64,000 bases of DNA, from positions 2,356,001 to 2,420,000 of the forward strand of contig NZ_AP023362.1 in the NCBI RefSeq assembly GCF_018326285.1, in the 5' to 3' direction. This document shows positions 18,641 to 27,241 of this stretch, one piece after another (position 1 is the stretch's first letter; every line of letters begins with the position of its first letter). Source of the stretch: Mycolicibacterium sp. TY81. GTDB taxonomy: Bacteria > Actinomycetota > Actinomycetes > Mycobacteriales > Mycobacteriaceae. The notes under the pieces are model-generated. The model did not search any database. It was not told the origin of the DNA and saw only the letters and a list, made by a program, of their open reading frames with translations. A program made the position numbers and the translations under genes.

Positions 18641-18677
18641 CGGACGGGGCGCGTGCCCCTGGCACACACCCCGTCCG
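18641..18677 (-). terminator. intrinsic terminator of tpx
   Basis: The hairpin has outer 9-bp arms CGGACGGGG / CCCCGTCCG and an inner GTGCC / GGCAC pair. On the minus strand it is followed by a T-rich tract (CTTTTTC, complement of 18634-18640). It lies 15 bp after the tpx stop and just ahead of the histidine-kinase start, so it separates the two genes. Confidence 0.75.
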
Positions 18678-18691
18678 TCGAAGAGCTGGTG

Positions 18692-19186
18692 TTACTTGGC
18701 GGCGGCCAGCGCTGCGTCGTAGTCCGGTTCCTGGGCGATCTCAGGCACCAGTTCGGTGTACACGACATTGCCGTCGGCGCCGATCACCACGATGGCGCGG
18801 GCGAGCAGGCCGGCCATCGGACCGTCGGCGATGGTGACGCCGTAGTCCTCACCGAAGCTGTCCCGGAACGCCGACGCGGTGGTGACGTTCTCGATGCCCT
18901 CGGCACCGCAGAAACGCTTCTGGGCGAACGGCAGGTCCTTGGACACGTTCACGACGGTGGCGCCGTCGGCGGCGGCCCGCTCGTTGAAGGTCCGCACGCT
19001 GGTGGCACACACCGGGGTGTCGACCGACGGAAAAATGTTGAACACCACGGACTTACCGCTGAACTGGTCGTTGGTCACCGGAGCCAGGTCGGCTCCGGTC
19101 AGGGCGAACGCCGGGGCCGCGGACCCGACAGCGGGCAGCTCGCCGACGGTGTTGATGGGGTTTCCACGCAGGGTTATCTGTGCCAT
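18692..19186 (-). CDS. tpx: thiol peroxidase Tpx
   Basis: 164 residues, full length for the family. The peroxidatic Cys60 lies in SVDTPVCATSVRTF and the resolving Cys93 in QKRFCGAEG, the spacing of atypical 2-Cys Tpx. The N-terminus (MAQITLRGNPINTVGELPAVG) is standard. It reduces hydrogen peroxide, alkyl hydroperoxides and peroxynitrite using thioredoxin in the cytosol. It ends at a clear intrinsic terminator (18641-18677). A 39-bp palindrome sits about 63 bp upstream of the start codon, close enough to lie in or next to its promoter. Confidence 0.95.
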   Translation of the reverse strand: MAQITLRGNPINTVGELPAVGSAAPAFALTGADLAPVTNDQFSGKSVVFNIFPSVDTPVCATSVRTFNERAAADGATVVNVSKDLPFAQKRFCGAEGIENVTTASAFRDSFGEDYGVTIADGPMAGLLARAIVVIGADGNVVYTELVPEIAQEPDYDAALAAAK

Positions 19187-19248
19187 ACCCGACAGTCTGT
19201 CAAGACTGCGTCACGCGCGCAGCGCTGGGGTGCTGCTGTGCCCGCTAC

Positions 19249-19287
19249 GCCTCGGATCGCAGTCAATATGTGGCTGAGATCCGAGGC
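19249..19287. repeat. 39-bp palindromic repeat, copy 1
   Basis: Left arm GCCTCGGATCGCAGTCA (19249-19265), loop ATATG, right arm TGGCTGAGATCCGAGGC (19271-19287); 15 of 17 positions pair. It lies between the divergent tpx and AbiEi-like genes. Two further copies are at 20339 and 44286. Copies 1 and 2 bracket the AbiEi-like gene. Confidence 0.85.
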
Positions 19288-19359
19288 ATTGACGGTTATC
19301 CACAGCCGGGCAACCTGGGGTCTGGTGCCGACCCGCGCACTGCCGCGAAGATCGACGAC

Positions 19360-20319
19360 GTGGATGACACGGGCCGAGCCGCCGACGCGGAGATCACCGC
19401 GGTTCTCGGCCGTCAGGCAGGTGTCATTTCGCGGCGACAGGTGCTCGGCGCCGGCCGGCACGACGCCTACATCCGGCGCATGCTGCGGCGCAAGGAATGG
19501 GCTCGTATGCACGACGGCGTGTACGTCGACCACACCGGATCGCCGAGTTGGCAGCAACGCGCCTGGGCTGCAGTGCTTTACGCCGCGCCGGCGGCGCTGT
19601 GTCTGGAGTCGGCGATGCAGCACGAAGGCCCGGTCGTCCACGTCGCGGTTGAGCGGAACCGGACCGCGCTGGTCGAGCCCGACGGAGTTCGCATCCATCA
19701 CGTTGCCCACTTGGACCAGCGGGTGCTGTGGCACCTGGGACCACCGCGGCTCCGCTACGAGGAGGCCGCACTGGATGTCGCCTGCCGGGCTGCAGAATTC
19801 GATACGATCGCCATCCTGGCAGACGCCTGCCAGTCCCGACGGACCACAGCACAGCGACTGCTGGCAGTACTCGAGAGCCGACGGCGCGTGCCTCGCCGAC
19901 GCTGGCTGCGGGCGATTCTGCTCGACATCTCAGAAGGCACGTGTTCGGTCCTCGAACAGCGCTACCTCGATCGCGTGGAGCGGGCGCACGGGTTACCCCG
20001 AGGCAGTCGTCAGAACAGGTCTTCGTCGTCGTCCGGTATTCGATACCGCGACGTCGAGTACGGGAAACGGCTGGTGGTAGAGCTCGACGGCAGGCTGTTC
20101 CACGACTCGGCGACCGCCCGGAACAACGACATCGAACGCGATCTGGATGCCGCGGTCGACGGCCGGTGGACGGTCCGACTCAGTTATCAGCAGGTATTCG
20201 ACCGGCCATGTCAGACCGCAACGAAGATCGCACAGGTGCTGCGTCGGCGTGGGATCCCCGTGCGTGGTCATCCGTGCGGACCCGGGTGCGGATATCCCGC
20301 CGCCGATATCGCCGCTTGA
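19360..20319 (+). CDS. AbiEi-type antitoxin domain / DUF559 endonuclease-like protein
   Basis: 319 residues from GTG 19360; the frame is open further upstream, but that would run through palindrome copy 1. The N-terminus (ITAVLGRQAGVISRRQVLGA, IRRMLRRKEWARMHDGVYV) is the winged-helix AbiEi_4 antitoxin domain of type IV toxin-antitoxin systems. The C-terminus (KRLVVELDGRLFHDS, NNDIERDL, RWTVRLSYQQVF) matches DUF559, a small PD-(D/E)XK-like nuclease related to Vsr. The Glu and Asp of VELDG are the expected metal ligands. No AbiEii toxin gene is next to it. Solo genes of this type are common in actinobacteria and have no proven role. The gene is flanked on both sides by the same palindrome. Confidence 0.75.
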   Translation: MDDTGRAADAEITAVLGRQAGVISRRQVLGAGRHDAYIRRMLRRKEWARMHDGVYVDHTGSPSWQQRAWAAVLYAAPAALCLESAMQHEGPVVHVAVERNRTALVEPDGVRIHHVAHLDQRVLWHLGPPRLRYEEAALDVACRAAEFDTIAILADACQSRRTTAQRLLAVLESRRRVPRRRWLRAILLDISEGTCSVLEQRYLDRVERAHGLPRGSRQNRSSSSSGIRYRDVEYGKRLVVELDGRLFHDSATARNNDIERDLDAAVDGRWTVRLSYQQVFDRPCQTATKIAQVLRRRGIPVRGHPCGPGCGYPAADIAA

Positions 20320-20338
20320 TCCGAATCCGTGCGCTTAC

Positions 20339-20377
20339 GCCTCGGATCACAGTCAGCAGGTGACTGCGATCCGAGGC
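20339..20377. repeat. 39-bp palindromic repeat, copy 2
   Basis: Left arm GCCTCGGATCACAGTCA (20339-20355), loop GCAGG, right arm TGACTGCGATCCGAGGC (20361-20377); 16 of 17 positions pair. It lies between the convergent 3' ends of the AbiEi-like gene and the ripD gene, where it could also act as a bidirectional transcription end. Confidence 0.85.
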
Positions 20378-20397
20378 GCTGTCGGTGGTCGCAGCCG

Positions 20398-21078
20398 CTA
20401 CTGCCACTCGATGATGCGGCTCAGGTATGGGTCCATGCCGTTGGTGCGCACCGGTCCCACAGTGACGGAGGGCTCGGTGCCCTCGATCATCTGGCCGTTG
20501 CCCACGAACAGGGCGACGCTCTGCGAGCCGGCCGGGCCGTAGAACAGCAGGTCGCCCGGCAGGGCCTGGTCGGCGGTGATCTTCCGGCCGACCTTGTACT
20601 GCTCACCCGACGACCGCGGCAGCTTGATGCCGACGCCGGCGAACGCGTACTGAACGAGGCCGGACGCATCGAAGCCCGGCGTGGTCGGCGCCGGCGTGAT
20701 GGCGCTCGCGGTCGGCGATTGGCCGAACAGACCCGACAGGCCCGGGATGAGCGTGTTGGTCTGCGGAGCCGCCGCCGGCTGCGCGACACCCATCGGCTGC
20801 AGGCCGACCTGCGGAGCCGGCTGAGCCACCGGCGCAGCCGCGGTCGTGACGCTGGCCGGAGGCAGGCTGGGGCCGTTGGCGTTGCCACCGCCGTAGACGA
20901 ACGGCACCCCGCGCTGCGACAGCGCGCGCTGGATGACGAAGTCGATGGCCTGTCGGTGGGTACCACCGGTCCAGGTGGTGTCGGCCGACGCGAGGGGCGC
21001 CGACACCAGCGGAGCCGCCACCGCCATGGGCGCCGCCAGCAGTGCCGCGCTCGCCACCGTCACAATGATCCGCCGCAT
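20398..21078 (-). CDS. ripD: RipD-like NlpC/P60 protein, catalytically inactive
   Basis: 226 residues from ATG 21078 (MRRIIVTVASAALL); the longer frame upstream lacks a signal-like start. A Sec signal (cleavage after ASA, about residue 32) marks it as exported. A Pro/Ala linker (residues 70-135) interrupts the fold between GVPFVYGGGN and the active-site region. The catalytic Cys of NlpC/P60 hydrolases (normally DCSG) is replaced in GFDASGLVQYAFAG (Ala138), and the catalytic His position is Ser187 (GSQSVALFVGNGQMIEG). This double loss is the hallmark of mycobacterial RipD, which binds peptidoglycan without cutting it. Confidence 0.85.
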   Translation of the reverse strand: MRRIIVTVASAALLAAPMAVAAPLVSAPLASADTTWTGGTHRQAIDFVIQRALSQRGVPFVYGGGNANGPSLPPASVTTAAAPVAQPAPQVGLQPMGVAQPAAAPQTNTLIPGLSGLFGQSPTASAITPAPTTPGFDASGLVQYAFAGVGIKLPRSSGEQYKVGRKITADQALPGDLLFYGPAGSQSVALFVGNGQMIEGTEPSVTVGPVRTNGMDPYLSRIIEWQ

Positions 21079-21345
21079 CTCGGCCACCTCTCGTCGTGCG
21101 CCACCGGCACACGACGCTGCGTGGTCTACGCAGGGGTCGTGGCCCCGGTGGTCCCTCTCGTCACAAATTTCACTAACGTCACTTTTACCCCACGCGCGCG
21201 CCTTATCCCACATAAATGCAGGTCAGCACGCGATCTTTATCGAAAATGTGATCGAAAGGTGATCCACGGTGACCGATTTCAGCGCTGGCGGTGACCCGGG
21301 CCACTCCCGGTCGAAGGAGCCGGACGGCACCTCTAGGCTTGCGCC

Positions 21346-22008
21346 ATGGCAGCGATCCTGACGGTGAATCTGGCGGTCCCCCGACCGAGCCCCGACAAGG
21401 ATCAGCTGAGCACCGGAATCGACAAACGCCCGACGTCCGAGCCGGTGCCCGTGCGCGCCCCCGGGCCCATGCACGGCGGTCTCGGCAGCGGTCTGGTCGG
21501 CGACACCATCGGCGACCAGCAGTTCCACGGCGGTGACGACCAGGCGGTGTACGCCTACGCCCGTGAAGACCTCGACGACTGGCAGGTCCGCCTCGACCGC
21601 GAGCTGGCCAACGGCTCGTTCGGCGAGAACCTCACCACCGCGGGGCTCGAGGTGAACGACGCCGTCATCGGCGAGCGCTGGCAAATCGGCGACGGCGGCC
21701 CGCTCCTGGAAGTGAGCCGGCCCCGCATCCCGTGCCGCACCTTCGCCGAGTGGCTCGAAATCCGGGGCTGGGTCAAGACTTTCACCGCCCAGGCCCTGCC
21801 CGGCGCCTACCTGCGCGTCGTGACGCCCGGGGTGCTGCGGGCCGGGGCATCGATCACGGTGGTCTCGCGTCCGCCGCACGACGTCACTGTCGCGATGGTG
21901 TTCCGCGCCCTGACCCTCGAGCCGGAGCTACTGCCGCGGCTGCTTCCGGCCGACGCGTTGCCGGAGGCCATCAAGGACCGCGTCCACCAGCGGGCGAGCC
22001 AGCGCTAA
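21346..22008 (+). CDS. MOSC-domain protein
   Basis: 220 residues from ATG 21346. The MOSC (molybdenum cofactor sulfurase C-terminal) domain fills the protein: GDQQFHGGDDQAVYAYARED, the SFGENLTTAGLEVNDAVIGE element and the conserved Cys130 in RPRIPCRTFAEWL, the putative sulfur- or cofactor-carrying residue. It resembles stand-alone YiiM-type proteins, which take part in detoxifying N-hydroxylated bases via Moco; that parallel is by family only. It is cytosolic. Its stop codon overlaps that of the convergent MFS gene by 4 bp. Confidence 0.85.
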   Translation: MAAILTVNLAVPRPSPDKDQLSTGIDKRPTSEPVPVRAPGPMHGGLGSGLVGDTIGDQQFHGGDDQAVYAYAREDLDDWQVRLDRELANGSFGENLTTAGLEVNDAVIGERWQIGDGGPLLEVSRPRIPCRTFAEWLEIRGWVKTFTAQALPGAYLRVVTPGVLRAGASITVVSRPPHDVTVAMVFRALTLEPELLPRLLPADALPEAIKDRVHQRASQR

Positions 22009-23204
22009 TCGCGCAGCACGACGGCCGCCGCGAGTCCGGCGACGACCTGCAGCCCCACGATGACGGCGGCCACCGCCGACCACCCGGCGGTATCGAAGGC
22101 GATCCCGCCGACCCAGCCGATGACGCTCGAACCCGCGTAGTACGCCAGGTTGTACAGCGAGCCGGCCTGCGCCTTGCCCACGGTGGCCAACTGGCCGGTC
22201 CAACCCGAGGCGGTGGCATGCGCGCCGAAGAACCCCGCGGTGGCGACCAGCAGGCCGGCGAGGACCGCGATCACGTTGTGGCTCAGGGTGATCACCACAC
22301 CCAGCCCCATCACCGCGACGCTGCCCAGCAGCACCGGGCGCCGGCCGTACCGGCTGGCCGCGGCCCCGGCCCACGCCGACGCCCAGGTGCCCGCCAGATA
22401 GGCCACGAACACCAGGCTGACGACGGTCTGCGGAAGGCCGAACGGCGCCGCGCTCAACCGGAAGCCGAGGAAGTTGTACATCGCGACGAACCCGCCCATG
22501 AGCAGGAAGCCCTGCAGATACAGCACCAGTTGCCTGGGGTTGCGCAGGTTGGCCGCCAATCGGTGCGCCAGGGAGCCCTCGGTCTCCTCGTCGGCCGGGA
22601 CGAATCCCCGAGGTTCGGGGGCCAGCCGCATGAAGCCGACAGCTGCTGCGCTGCAGAGCAATCCGACGACGAACATGGCCCACCGCCAGTCGGTGAATTC
22701 GGCCACCGGGGCGGCCACCAGCCGGCCGAGCAATCCGCCGATCGTGGTGCCGGCGACGTAGGTACCCGCGGCCCGCGCGGCATGGCCGGCTTCGATCTCC
22801 TCGGTCAGATAGGCCACCGCGATGGCCGGCACTCCCCCGAGTGCCAGGCCTTCGGCGAATCGTCCGGCCAGCAACAGCTGGAATGTCGGCGCGAACGGCA
22901 CCAGCAGCGCCAAACCCGTTGCCACACAAACCGAGTAGGACATCGCGCGCACCCGGCCGATGCGGTCGGCCAGGGTCGACCAGCCGATAACCCCCATGGC
23001 CAGACCGATCGTCGACGCCGACACCATGAGCGCGGAGGCCGCGGCGCCGGTATTCAGGCTGCGGGCGATCAGCGGCAGCACCGCCTGCGGCGAATACAGC
23101 TGCGCGAACGTCGCCACGCCGGCGCAGAACAGCGCGCCGAGCAGCCTGCGGTAGTCCGTGGAACCGCGGACATGGCCGGTCCAGACGGGCGCTTCAACAG
23201 TCAC
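22005..23204 (-). CDS. MFS transporter
   Basis: 399 residues and twelve predicted membrane helices. Motif A is present between TM2 and TM3 (GWSTLADRIGRVRAM) and a related copy lies between TM8 and TM9 (GAAASRYGRRPVLL). The first helix contains QLYSPQAVLPLIA, characteristic of YnfM-like drug or metabolite exporters of the MFS. It lies 56 bp downstream of a LysR-type regulator on the same strand, so the regulator may control or be co-transcribed with it. Substrate is unknown. Confidence 0.85.
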   Translation of the reverse strand: MTVEAPVWTGHVRGSTDYRRLLGALFCAGVATFAQLYSPQAVLPLIARSLNTGAAASALMVSASTIGLAMGVIGWSTLADRIGRVRAMSYSVCVATGLALLVPFAPTFQLLLAGRFAEGLALGGVPAIAVAYLTEEIEAGHAARAAGTYVAGTTIGGLLGRLVAAPVAEFTDWRWAMFVVGLLCSAAAVGFMRLAPEPRGFVPADEETEGSLAHRLAANLRNPRQLVLYLQGFLLMGGFVAMYNFLGFRLSAAPFGLPQTVVSLVFVAYLAGTWASAWAGAAASRYGRRPVLLGSVAVMGLGVVITLSHNVIAVLAGLLVATAGFFGAHATASGWTGQLATVGKAQAGSLYNLAYYAGSSVIGWVGGIAFDTAGWSAVAAVIVGLQVVAGLAAAVVLRD

Positions 23205-23260
23205 GAACGCAGGCTAGGAACCGCCCCGTTCATGTGTCCAATACATTAGTTTGAGTTGTT

Positions 23261-24163
23261 TCATACGTTTTGTGCATCAGATGCGGTGGTGCTGACCAGG
23301 TCGGCGAATCGCGCTGCAGCAGGCGGCAATTCGCGACCCTTGACCCACGCCATGCCGATCTCGCGCTTGACCCTGGTGTCGGACAATGGGATGTAGATCA
23401 CCGAGGGATCGCCCCGGCCGGGCCGCGGCACCGGCACCACGGCGACGCCGAATCCCGCCGCGACCAACCCTTCCATCGTCGGAATCTCCATGGCTTCGAA
23501 CGCGATTTCCGGCGTTATGCCGCTCTCGGCCCACACCTGATCCGTCAGCTGGCGCAGCCCGAAATCCGCCCCGAGCGCGATGAAGGTCTCGTCGGCCACC
23601 TCGCTCAGGCGTACGCGGGCACGTCCCACCAGCCGGTGGTCGGCGGGCACCGCCAGGCACAACCGTTCGACATACAGGACCCGCCAGACGCACGGCACCT
23701 GCGTCGGCCGCGGGGACGTGATCGCGACGTCGGCCTGCCCGGTGCGCAGCCGCTCCGCGATGTCGTGCGCCGCGCCCTGGAACAGCTCGAAGCGCACCGC
23801 CGGAGCCAGTACCCGGAACTGCCGAAGCACCTCCGGCACAAACCAATTCGCGGTCGAATGCAGAAAAGCCAGCCGGACCAGGCCGCTGTCCGGATCCAGC
23901 AACGCCGCAATCCGGCTCTGCGCCGCATCCATCTCGGCAATGCCGCGGCGCGCATGTTCGAGCATGATCCGCCCGTACCCGTTCAGCCGCAGCCGCCGGC
24001 CGGTGCGGTCGAAAAGCGGTGTGCCCACTTCGTTTTCCAGCCGGGCCAGGGCCCGCGACAGCGTCGGCTGTGCGACACCCAATTCGGCGGCGGCGGCGGT
24101 GACGTGCTCGGTCTCGGCCAGGACGACGAACCAGCGGAGTTCATCGAGGAGCACGAAAAGCAC
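23261..24163 (-). CDS. LysR-family transcriptional regulator
   Basis: 300 residues, normal LysR length, from GTG 24163. The N-terminal winged helix-turn-helix is clear (ELRWFVVLAETEHVTAAAAE, then LGVAQPTLSRALARLENEVG). The effector-binding half includes VRLAFLHSTANWFVPEVLRQF and GLVAAGFGVAVVPVPR. The start codon lies immediately beyond the katG terminator hairpin (24164-24197), leaving little room for a leader, so its promoter probably overlaps that hairpin or katG. The downstream MFS gene is the obvious candidate target. The inducer is unknown. Confidence 0.85.
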   Translation of the reverse strand: MLFVLLDELRWFVVLAETEHVTAAAAELGVAQPTLSRALARLENEVGTPLFDRTGRRLRLNGYGRIMLEHARRGIAEMDAAQSRIAALLDPDSGLVRLAFLHSTANWFVPEVLRQFRVLAPAVRFELFQGAAHDIAERLRTGQADVAITSPRPTQVPCVWRVLYVERLCLAVPADHRLVGRARVRLSEVADETFIALGADFGLRQLTDQVWAESGITPEIAFEAMEIPTMEGLVAAGFGVAVVPVPRPGRGDPSVIYIPLSDTRVKREIGMAWVKGRELPPAAARFADLVSTTASDAQNV

Positions 24164-24197
24164 AGTACCCCGTGAGCCCGAGGGCCCACGGGGTACT
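24164..24197 (-). terminator. intrinsic terminator of katG
   Basis: Arms AGTACCCCGTGAGCCC (24164-24179) and GGGCCCACGGGGTACT (24182-24197) pair at 15 of 16 positions. On the minus strand the hairpin is followed by GTGCTTTTCG. It begins 14 bp after the katG stop and directly abuts the LysR start codon. Confidence 0.75.
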
Positions 24198-24211
24198 GAA
24201 TCAGGTTCCGA

Positions 24212-26404
24212 CTAGATGTCGAACCGGTCGGCGTTCATCACCTTGGTCCACGCCGCGACGAAGTCCTTGACGAACTTCTCCTTGTTGTCGTCCTCCGCGT
24301 AGACCTCGGCCAGTGCCCGCAGCTGCGAGTTCGAGCCGAACAGCAGGTCGACCCGGCTGGCGGTCCACTTCGGCGCGCCGCTGCTGCGGTCGGTGCCGAC
24401 GTAGGTGCCGTCATCGGCCGGCGACGGGGCCCACTTGGTGGACATGTCGAGCAGGTTGACGAAGAAGTCGTTCGTCAGCTTGCCCTTGTCGGCCGTCAGC
24501 ACACCGAGGTCCGAACCGCCGTGGTTGGCGCCCAGCGCGCGCAGACCACCGATGAGCACGGTCAGCTCCGGCGCCGTCAGCCCCAGCAGGTTGGCGCGGT
24601 CGATCAGCCGGTACTCGGACGGCAGGGTGTCGCCCTTGCCGACGAAGTTCCGGAAACCGTCGCCCTTCGGCTCCAGGTAGGCGAACGACTCGACGTCGGT
24701 CTGATCCTGGCTGGCGTCGCCGCGACCCGAGGTGAACGGCACCGCGACGTCGAAACCGGCGTCCTTGATGGCCTTTTCGAGGCCGACGACACCGCCGAGG
24801 ACCACCAGGTCGGCGAACGACACACCGGTCGGCGACGCCTGCTGGATCTCCTCGAGCTTCCGGATCACCTGAGCCAGCTCATCGGGCTCGTTGACCTCCC
24901 AGCCGAGCTGCGGCTGCAGCCGGATGCGGCCACCGTTGGCGCCACCGCGCATGTCACTGGAGCGGAACGAGGCCGCCGCCTTCCACGCGGTGTTGACCAG
25001 CTGCTGCACCGACAGACCCGACTCGGCGATGGCGGTCTTGAGCGAGGCGACGTCGGCCTCGGACAGCGTCTTGCCGGCCGGGGTGATGTCCTGCCACAGC
25101 CACGTCTGCTTCGGCACCAGCGGGCCGAGGTAGCGCACCACCGGACCCATGTCGCGGTGCAGCAGCTTGAACCACGCCTTGGCGAACTCCTCGGCCAGCT
25201 CCTCCGGGTGGTCGAGCCAGCGGCGGGTGATCTCGCCGTAGATCGGATCGAAGCGCATCGACAGGTCGGTGGTCAGCATCGACGGGTGGGTCTTGCCGGT
25301 GCCCTGTGCCATCGGCACCGAGTTGGCCCAGCCGCCGTCCTTGGGCTTCCACTGGTTGGCACCCTGCGGGCTCTTGGTCAGCTCCCACTCGTTGCCGTAG
25401 AGGATCTCCAGGAACGAGTTGTCCCACTTGGTCGGGGTGTGGGTCCAGGTCACCTCGAGACCGCTGCTGACGGCCTCGTTGCCGACGCCGGGGTTGGCCC
25501 AGCCCAGACCCATCTGCTCCAGCGGGGCGGCCTCGGGCTCCACGCCGTTCTCGATGTCGGTGGCACCGTGGGTCTTGCCGAAGGTGTGGCCACCGACGAT
25601 GAGGGCGGCGGTCTCGACGTCGTTCATCGCCATGCGGCCGAAGGTCTCACGGATGTCGATGGCAGCGGCCAGGTAATCCGGATTGCCTTCGGGGCCTTCG
25701 GGATTGACGTAGATCAGACCCATGTGGCTGGCGGCCAGCGGGTTCTCCAGCTTGGTGCGGTCGGTGCCGGCGTAGCGGTCCTGCGAACCGAGCCACTCGT
25801 GCTCGGAACCCCAGTAGATGTCCTCCTCGGGCTCCCAGTAATCCGGGCGACCGAAAGCGAAGCCGGCGGTCTTGAAGCCCATGTGCTCCATGGCGCGGTT
25901 GCCCGCGTAGACGATGAGGTCCGACCAGGAGATGTTCTTGCCGTACTTCTTCTTCAGCGGCCACAGCAGACGACGCGCCTTGTCCAGGCTGACGTTGTCG
26001 GGCCAGCTGTTGAGCGGGGCGAAGCGCTGCATGCCCCGGCCGCCGCCGCCGCGGCCGTCCTCGACGCGGTAGGTGCCGGCGGCGTGCCACGACATGCGGA
26101 CGAACAGCGGACCGTAGTGGCCGAAGTCGGCGGGCCACCATTCCTGCGAGTTGGTCAGCAGCTCGTCGAAGTCGCGTTGGAAGGCCTCGAAGTCGAGGTT
26201 CTTGACGGCCTCGCGGTAGTCGTAATCCTCGTCCGTGGGATCGATGGCCGGCGGGTTCTTCTGCAAAATCTTGAGGTTGACGGCGTTGGGCCACCAGTCC
26301 CGGTTGCTACCACCCTCGACAGGCGGCTTGATGCGCATCGGGCAACCGCTTTCGGCAGGCTCGGTCTGTGCTTCTCCGATCGGAGGGTGAGTTTCCTCAG
26401 GCAC
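24212..26404 (-). CDS. katG: catalase-peroxidase KatG
   Basis: 730 residues, full length. Distal haem residues Arg103, Trp106 and His107 ([13 protein letters not shown]), proximal His273 ([11 protein letters not shown]), and the Met-Tyr-Trp crosslink partners Trp106, Tyr232 ([12 protein letters not shown]) and Met258 ([10 protein letters not shown]) are all present. Numbering is +3 relative to M. tuberculosis for the later residues. The Ser equivalent to isoniazid-resistance position 315 is kept ([10 protein letters not shown]). The enzyme removes hydrogen peroxide in the cytosol and activates isoniazid in mycobacteria. It is 36 bp downstream of furA, as in M. tuberculosis, and should be co-transcribed with and repressed by FurA. 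It ends at a strong hairpin. Confidence 0.97.
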   Translation of the reverse strand: MPEETHPPIGEAQTEPAESGCPMRIKPPVEGGSNRDWWPNAVNLKILQKNPPAIDPTDEDYDYREAVKNLDFEAFQRDFDELLTNSQEWWPADFGHYGPLFVRMSWHAAGTYRVEDGRGGGGRGMQRFAPLNSWPDNVSLDKARRLLWPLKKKYGKNISWSDLIVYAGNRAMEHMGFKTAGFAFGRPDYWEPEEDIYWGSEHEWLGSQDRYAGTDRTKLENPLAASHMGLIYVNPEGPEGNPDYLAAAIDIRETFGRMAMNDVETAALIVGGHTFGKTHGATDIENGVEPEAAPLEQMGLGWANPGVGNEAVSSGLEVTWTHTPTKWDNSFLEILYGNEWELTKSPQGANQWKPKDGGWANSVPMAQGTGKTHPSMLTTDLSMRFDPIYGEITRRWLDHPEELAEEFAKAWFKLLHRDMGPVVRYLGPLVPKQTWLWQDITPAGKTLSEADVASLKTAIAESGLSVQQLVNTAWKAAASFRSSDMRGGANGGRIRLQPQLGWEVNEPDELAQVIRKLEEIQQASPTGVSFADLVVLGGVVGLEKAIKDAGFDVAVPFTSGRGDASQDQTDVESFAYLEPKGDGFRNFVGKGDTLPSEYRLIDRANLLGLTAPELTVLIGGLRALGANHGGSDLGVLTADKGKLTNDFFVNLLDMSTKWAPSPADDGTYVGTDRSSGAPKWTASRVDLLFGSNSQLRALAEVYAEDDNKEKFVKDFVAAWTKVMNADRFDI

Positions 26405-26440
26405 TGCACTTCCTTTCGAGGGTGGTGAATTGTGTTGCGA

Positions 26441-26890
26441 TCACGGATGTGATCGCGAAGTTGTGGCTGCCGCGCAGTCGGGGCACACACCCCAGTAGAT
26501 GACCTCGGCCTCGTCGACGACGAAACCGTCGAGCACGCCGTGGGTGTCCGACGGGGTCAGACAGGGCGCTTCGCCGGTGGCGCAGTCGATGTCGGCGATG
26601 GCGCCGCATGACCGGCACACGACGTGGTGGTGGTTGTCGCCGACGCGGGTCTCGTACCGGGCCACCGAACCCGAAGGCTGGATGCGACGGATGAGCCCCG
26701 CGGTGGTGAGTGCGGCCAGCACGTCGTAGACCGCCTGACGGGAGACGTCGGGCAGGATCGCGCGGACCGCGTCGAAGACGCTTTCGGTGTCGGCATGCGG
26801 ACGTCCCGCCACCACCTCCAGGACTGCGAGGCGGGGCCGTGTCACACGGAGATCTGCGGAACGCAGCTGCTCCGTGTAGTCGGTCGTCAC
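26441..26890 (-). CDS. furA: ferric-uptake-type regulator FurA
   Basis: 149 residues from GTG 26890 (VTTDYTEQLRSADLRVTRPR). A start at 26926 would lie upstream of the -10 box and is rejected. The winged helix includes SRQAVYDVLAALTTAGLIRR. Metal-binding elements are GDNHHHVVCRSCGAIADID, the later Cys in APCLTPSD, and a C-terminal WGVCPDC, so both CxxC zinc motifs are there. FurA represses its own operon and katG and releases on oxidation. The promoter (26890-26926) is leaderless, with the start codon about 7 nt downstream of the -10, as known for mycobacterial furA. Confidence 0.95.
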   Translation of the reverse strand: MTTDYTEQLRSADLRVTRPRLAVLEVVAGRPHADTESVFDAVRAILPDVSRQAVYDVLAALTTAGLIRRIQPSGSVARYETRVGDNHHHVVCRSCGAIADIDCATGEAPCLTPSDTHGVLDGFVVDEAEVIYWGVCPDCAAATTSRSHP

Positions 26891-26926
26891 GTGTTCACTT
26901 CTACGCGCTTTTTTGGACTGAGTCAA
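26890..26926 (-). promoter_or_regulatory. leaderless furA-katG promoter
   Basis: On the minus strand: -35 TTGACT (26921-26926), 17-nt spacer, -10 TAGAAG (26898-26903), then 7 nt to the GTG start at 26890. An AT-rich A-tract lies in the spacer (the complement of CTTTTTTGG), where the mycobacterial FurA operator is known to sit. Confidence 0.8.
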
Positions 26927-27241
26927 GACTTTGGCGTGATGTGTGTCACGCGAATTCGCTGAGGGAAACCGGCGACGATGCCATTCGCAGAGGTCAAAGC
27001 CGTTGTTTCGCAGACACTTTAGGCGACCCGTCGCGCGCCCGCAGGGAATTCACCCGAACCGGCGAATCGCCGCGTTCAGTTCGCGGGGCGATTCAGCATC
27101 CGAGGCTGAACGTATGCACAGAGTTTGCCGACGGCCGCCGAATCCGCGCGGCGCGATTGTTAATCTGCTGCATATGCGACGCAGCGTGACAGGCCACCCG
27201 GTTCGCCGGCCGGCTGACGCGGGAGACCACCGGGTACCCGC
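26927..27241. other. 315-bp intergenic region between furA and the GGDEF-like gene
   Basis: Divergent spacer with no convincing gene. Beyond the furA promoter it holds a short inverted repeat (TCAGC-atccga-GGCTGA around 27093-27109) and an AT-rich patch near 27157-27175 (ATTGTTAATCTGCTGCATAT) that could be the promoter zone of the gene at 27242. I see no riboswitch or small RNA signature. Confidence 0.5.

Noticed and set aside
18614..18667. Longer N-terminus for the PrrB-like kinase
   Set aside because: It would be translated through the tpx terminator hairpin; GTG 18613 begins just after it.
19180..19359. 5' extension of the AbiEi-like gene
   Set aside because: The extension overlaps the tpx start region and reads through the palindrome; conserved sequence starts only after 19360.
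19360..20319. A complete type IV toxin-antitoxin (AbiE) system
   Set aside because: Only the AbiEi-like domain is present. The next genes on either side are tpx and ripD, and no AbiEii nucleotidyltransferase is encoded.
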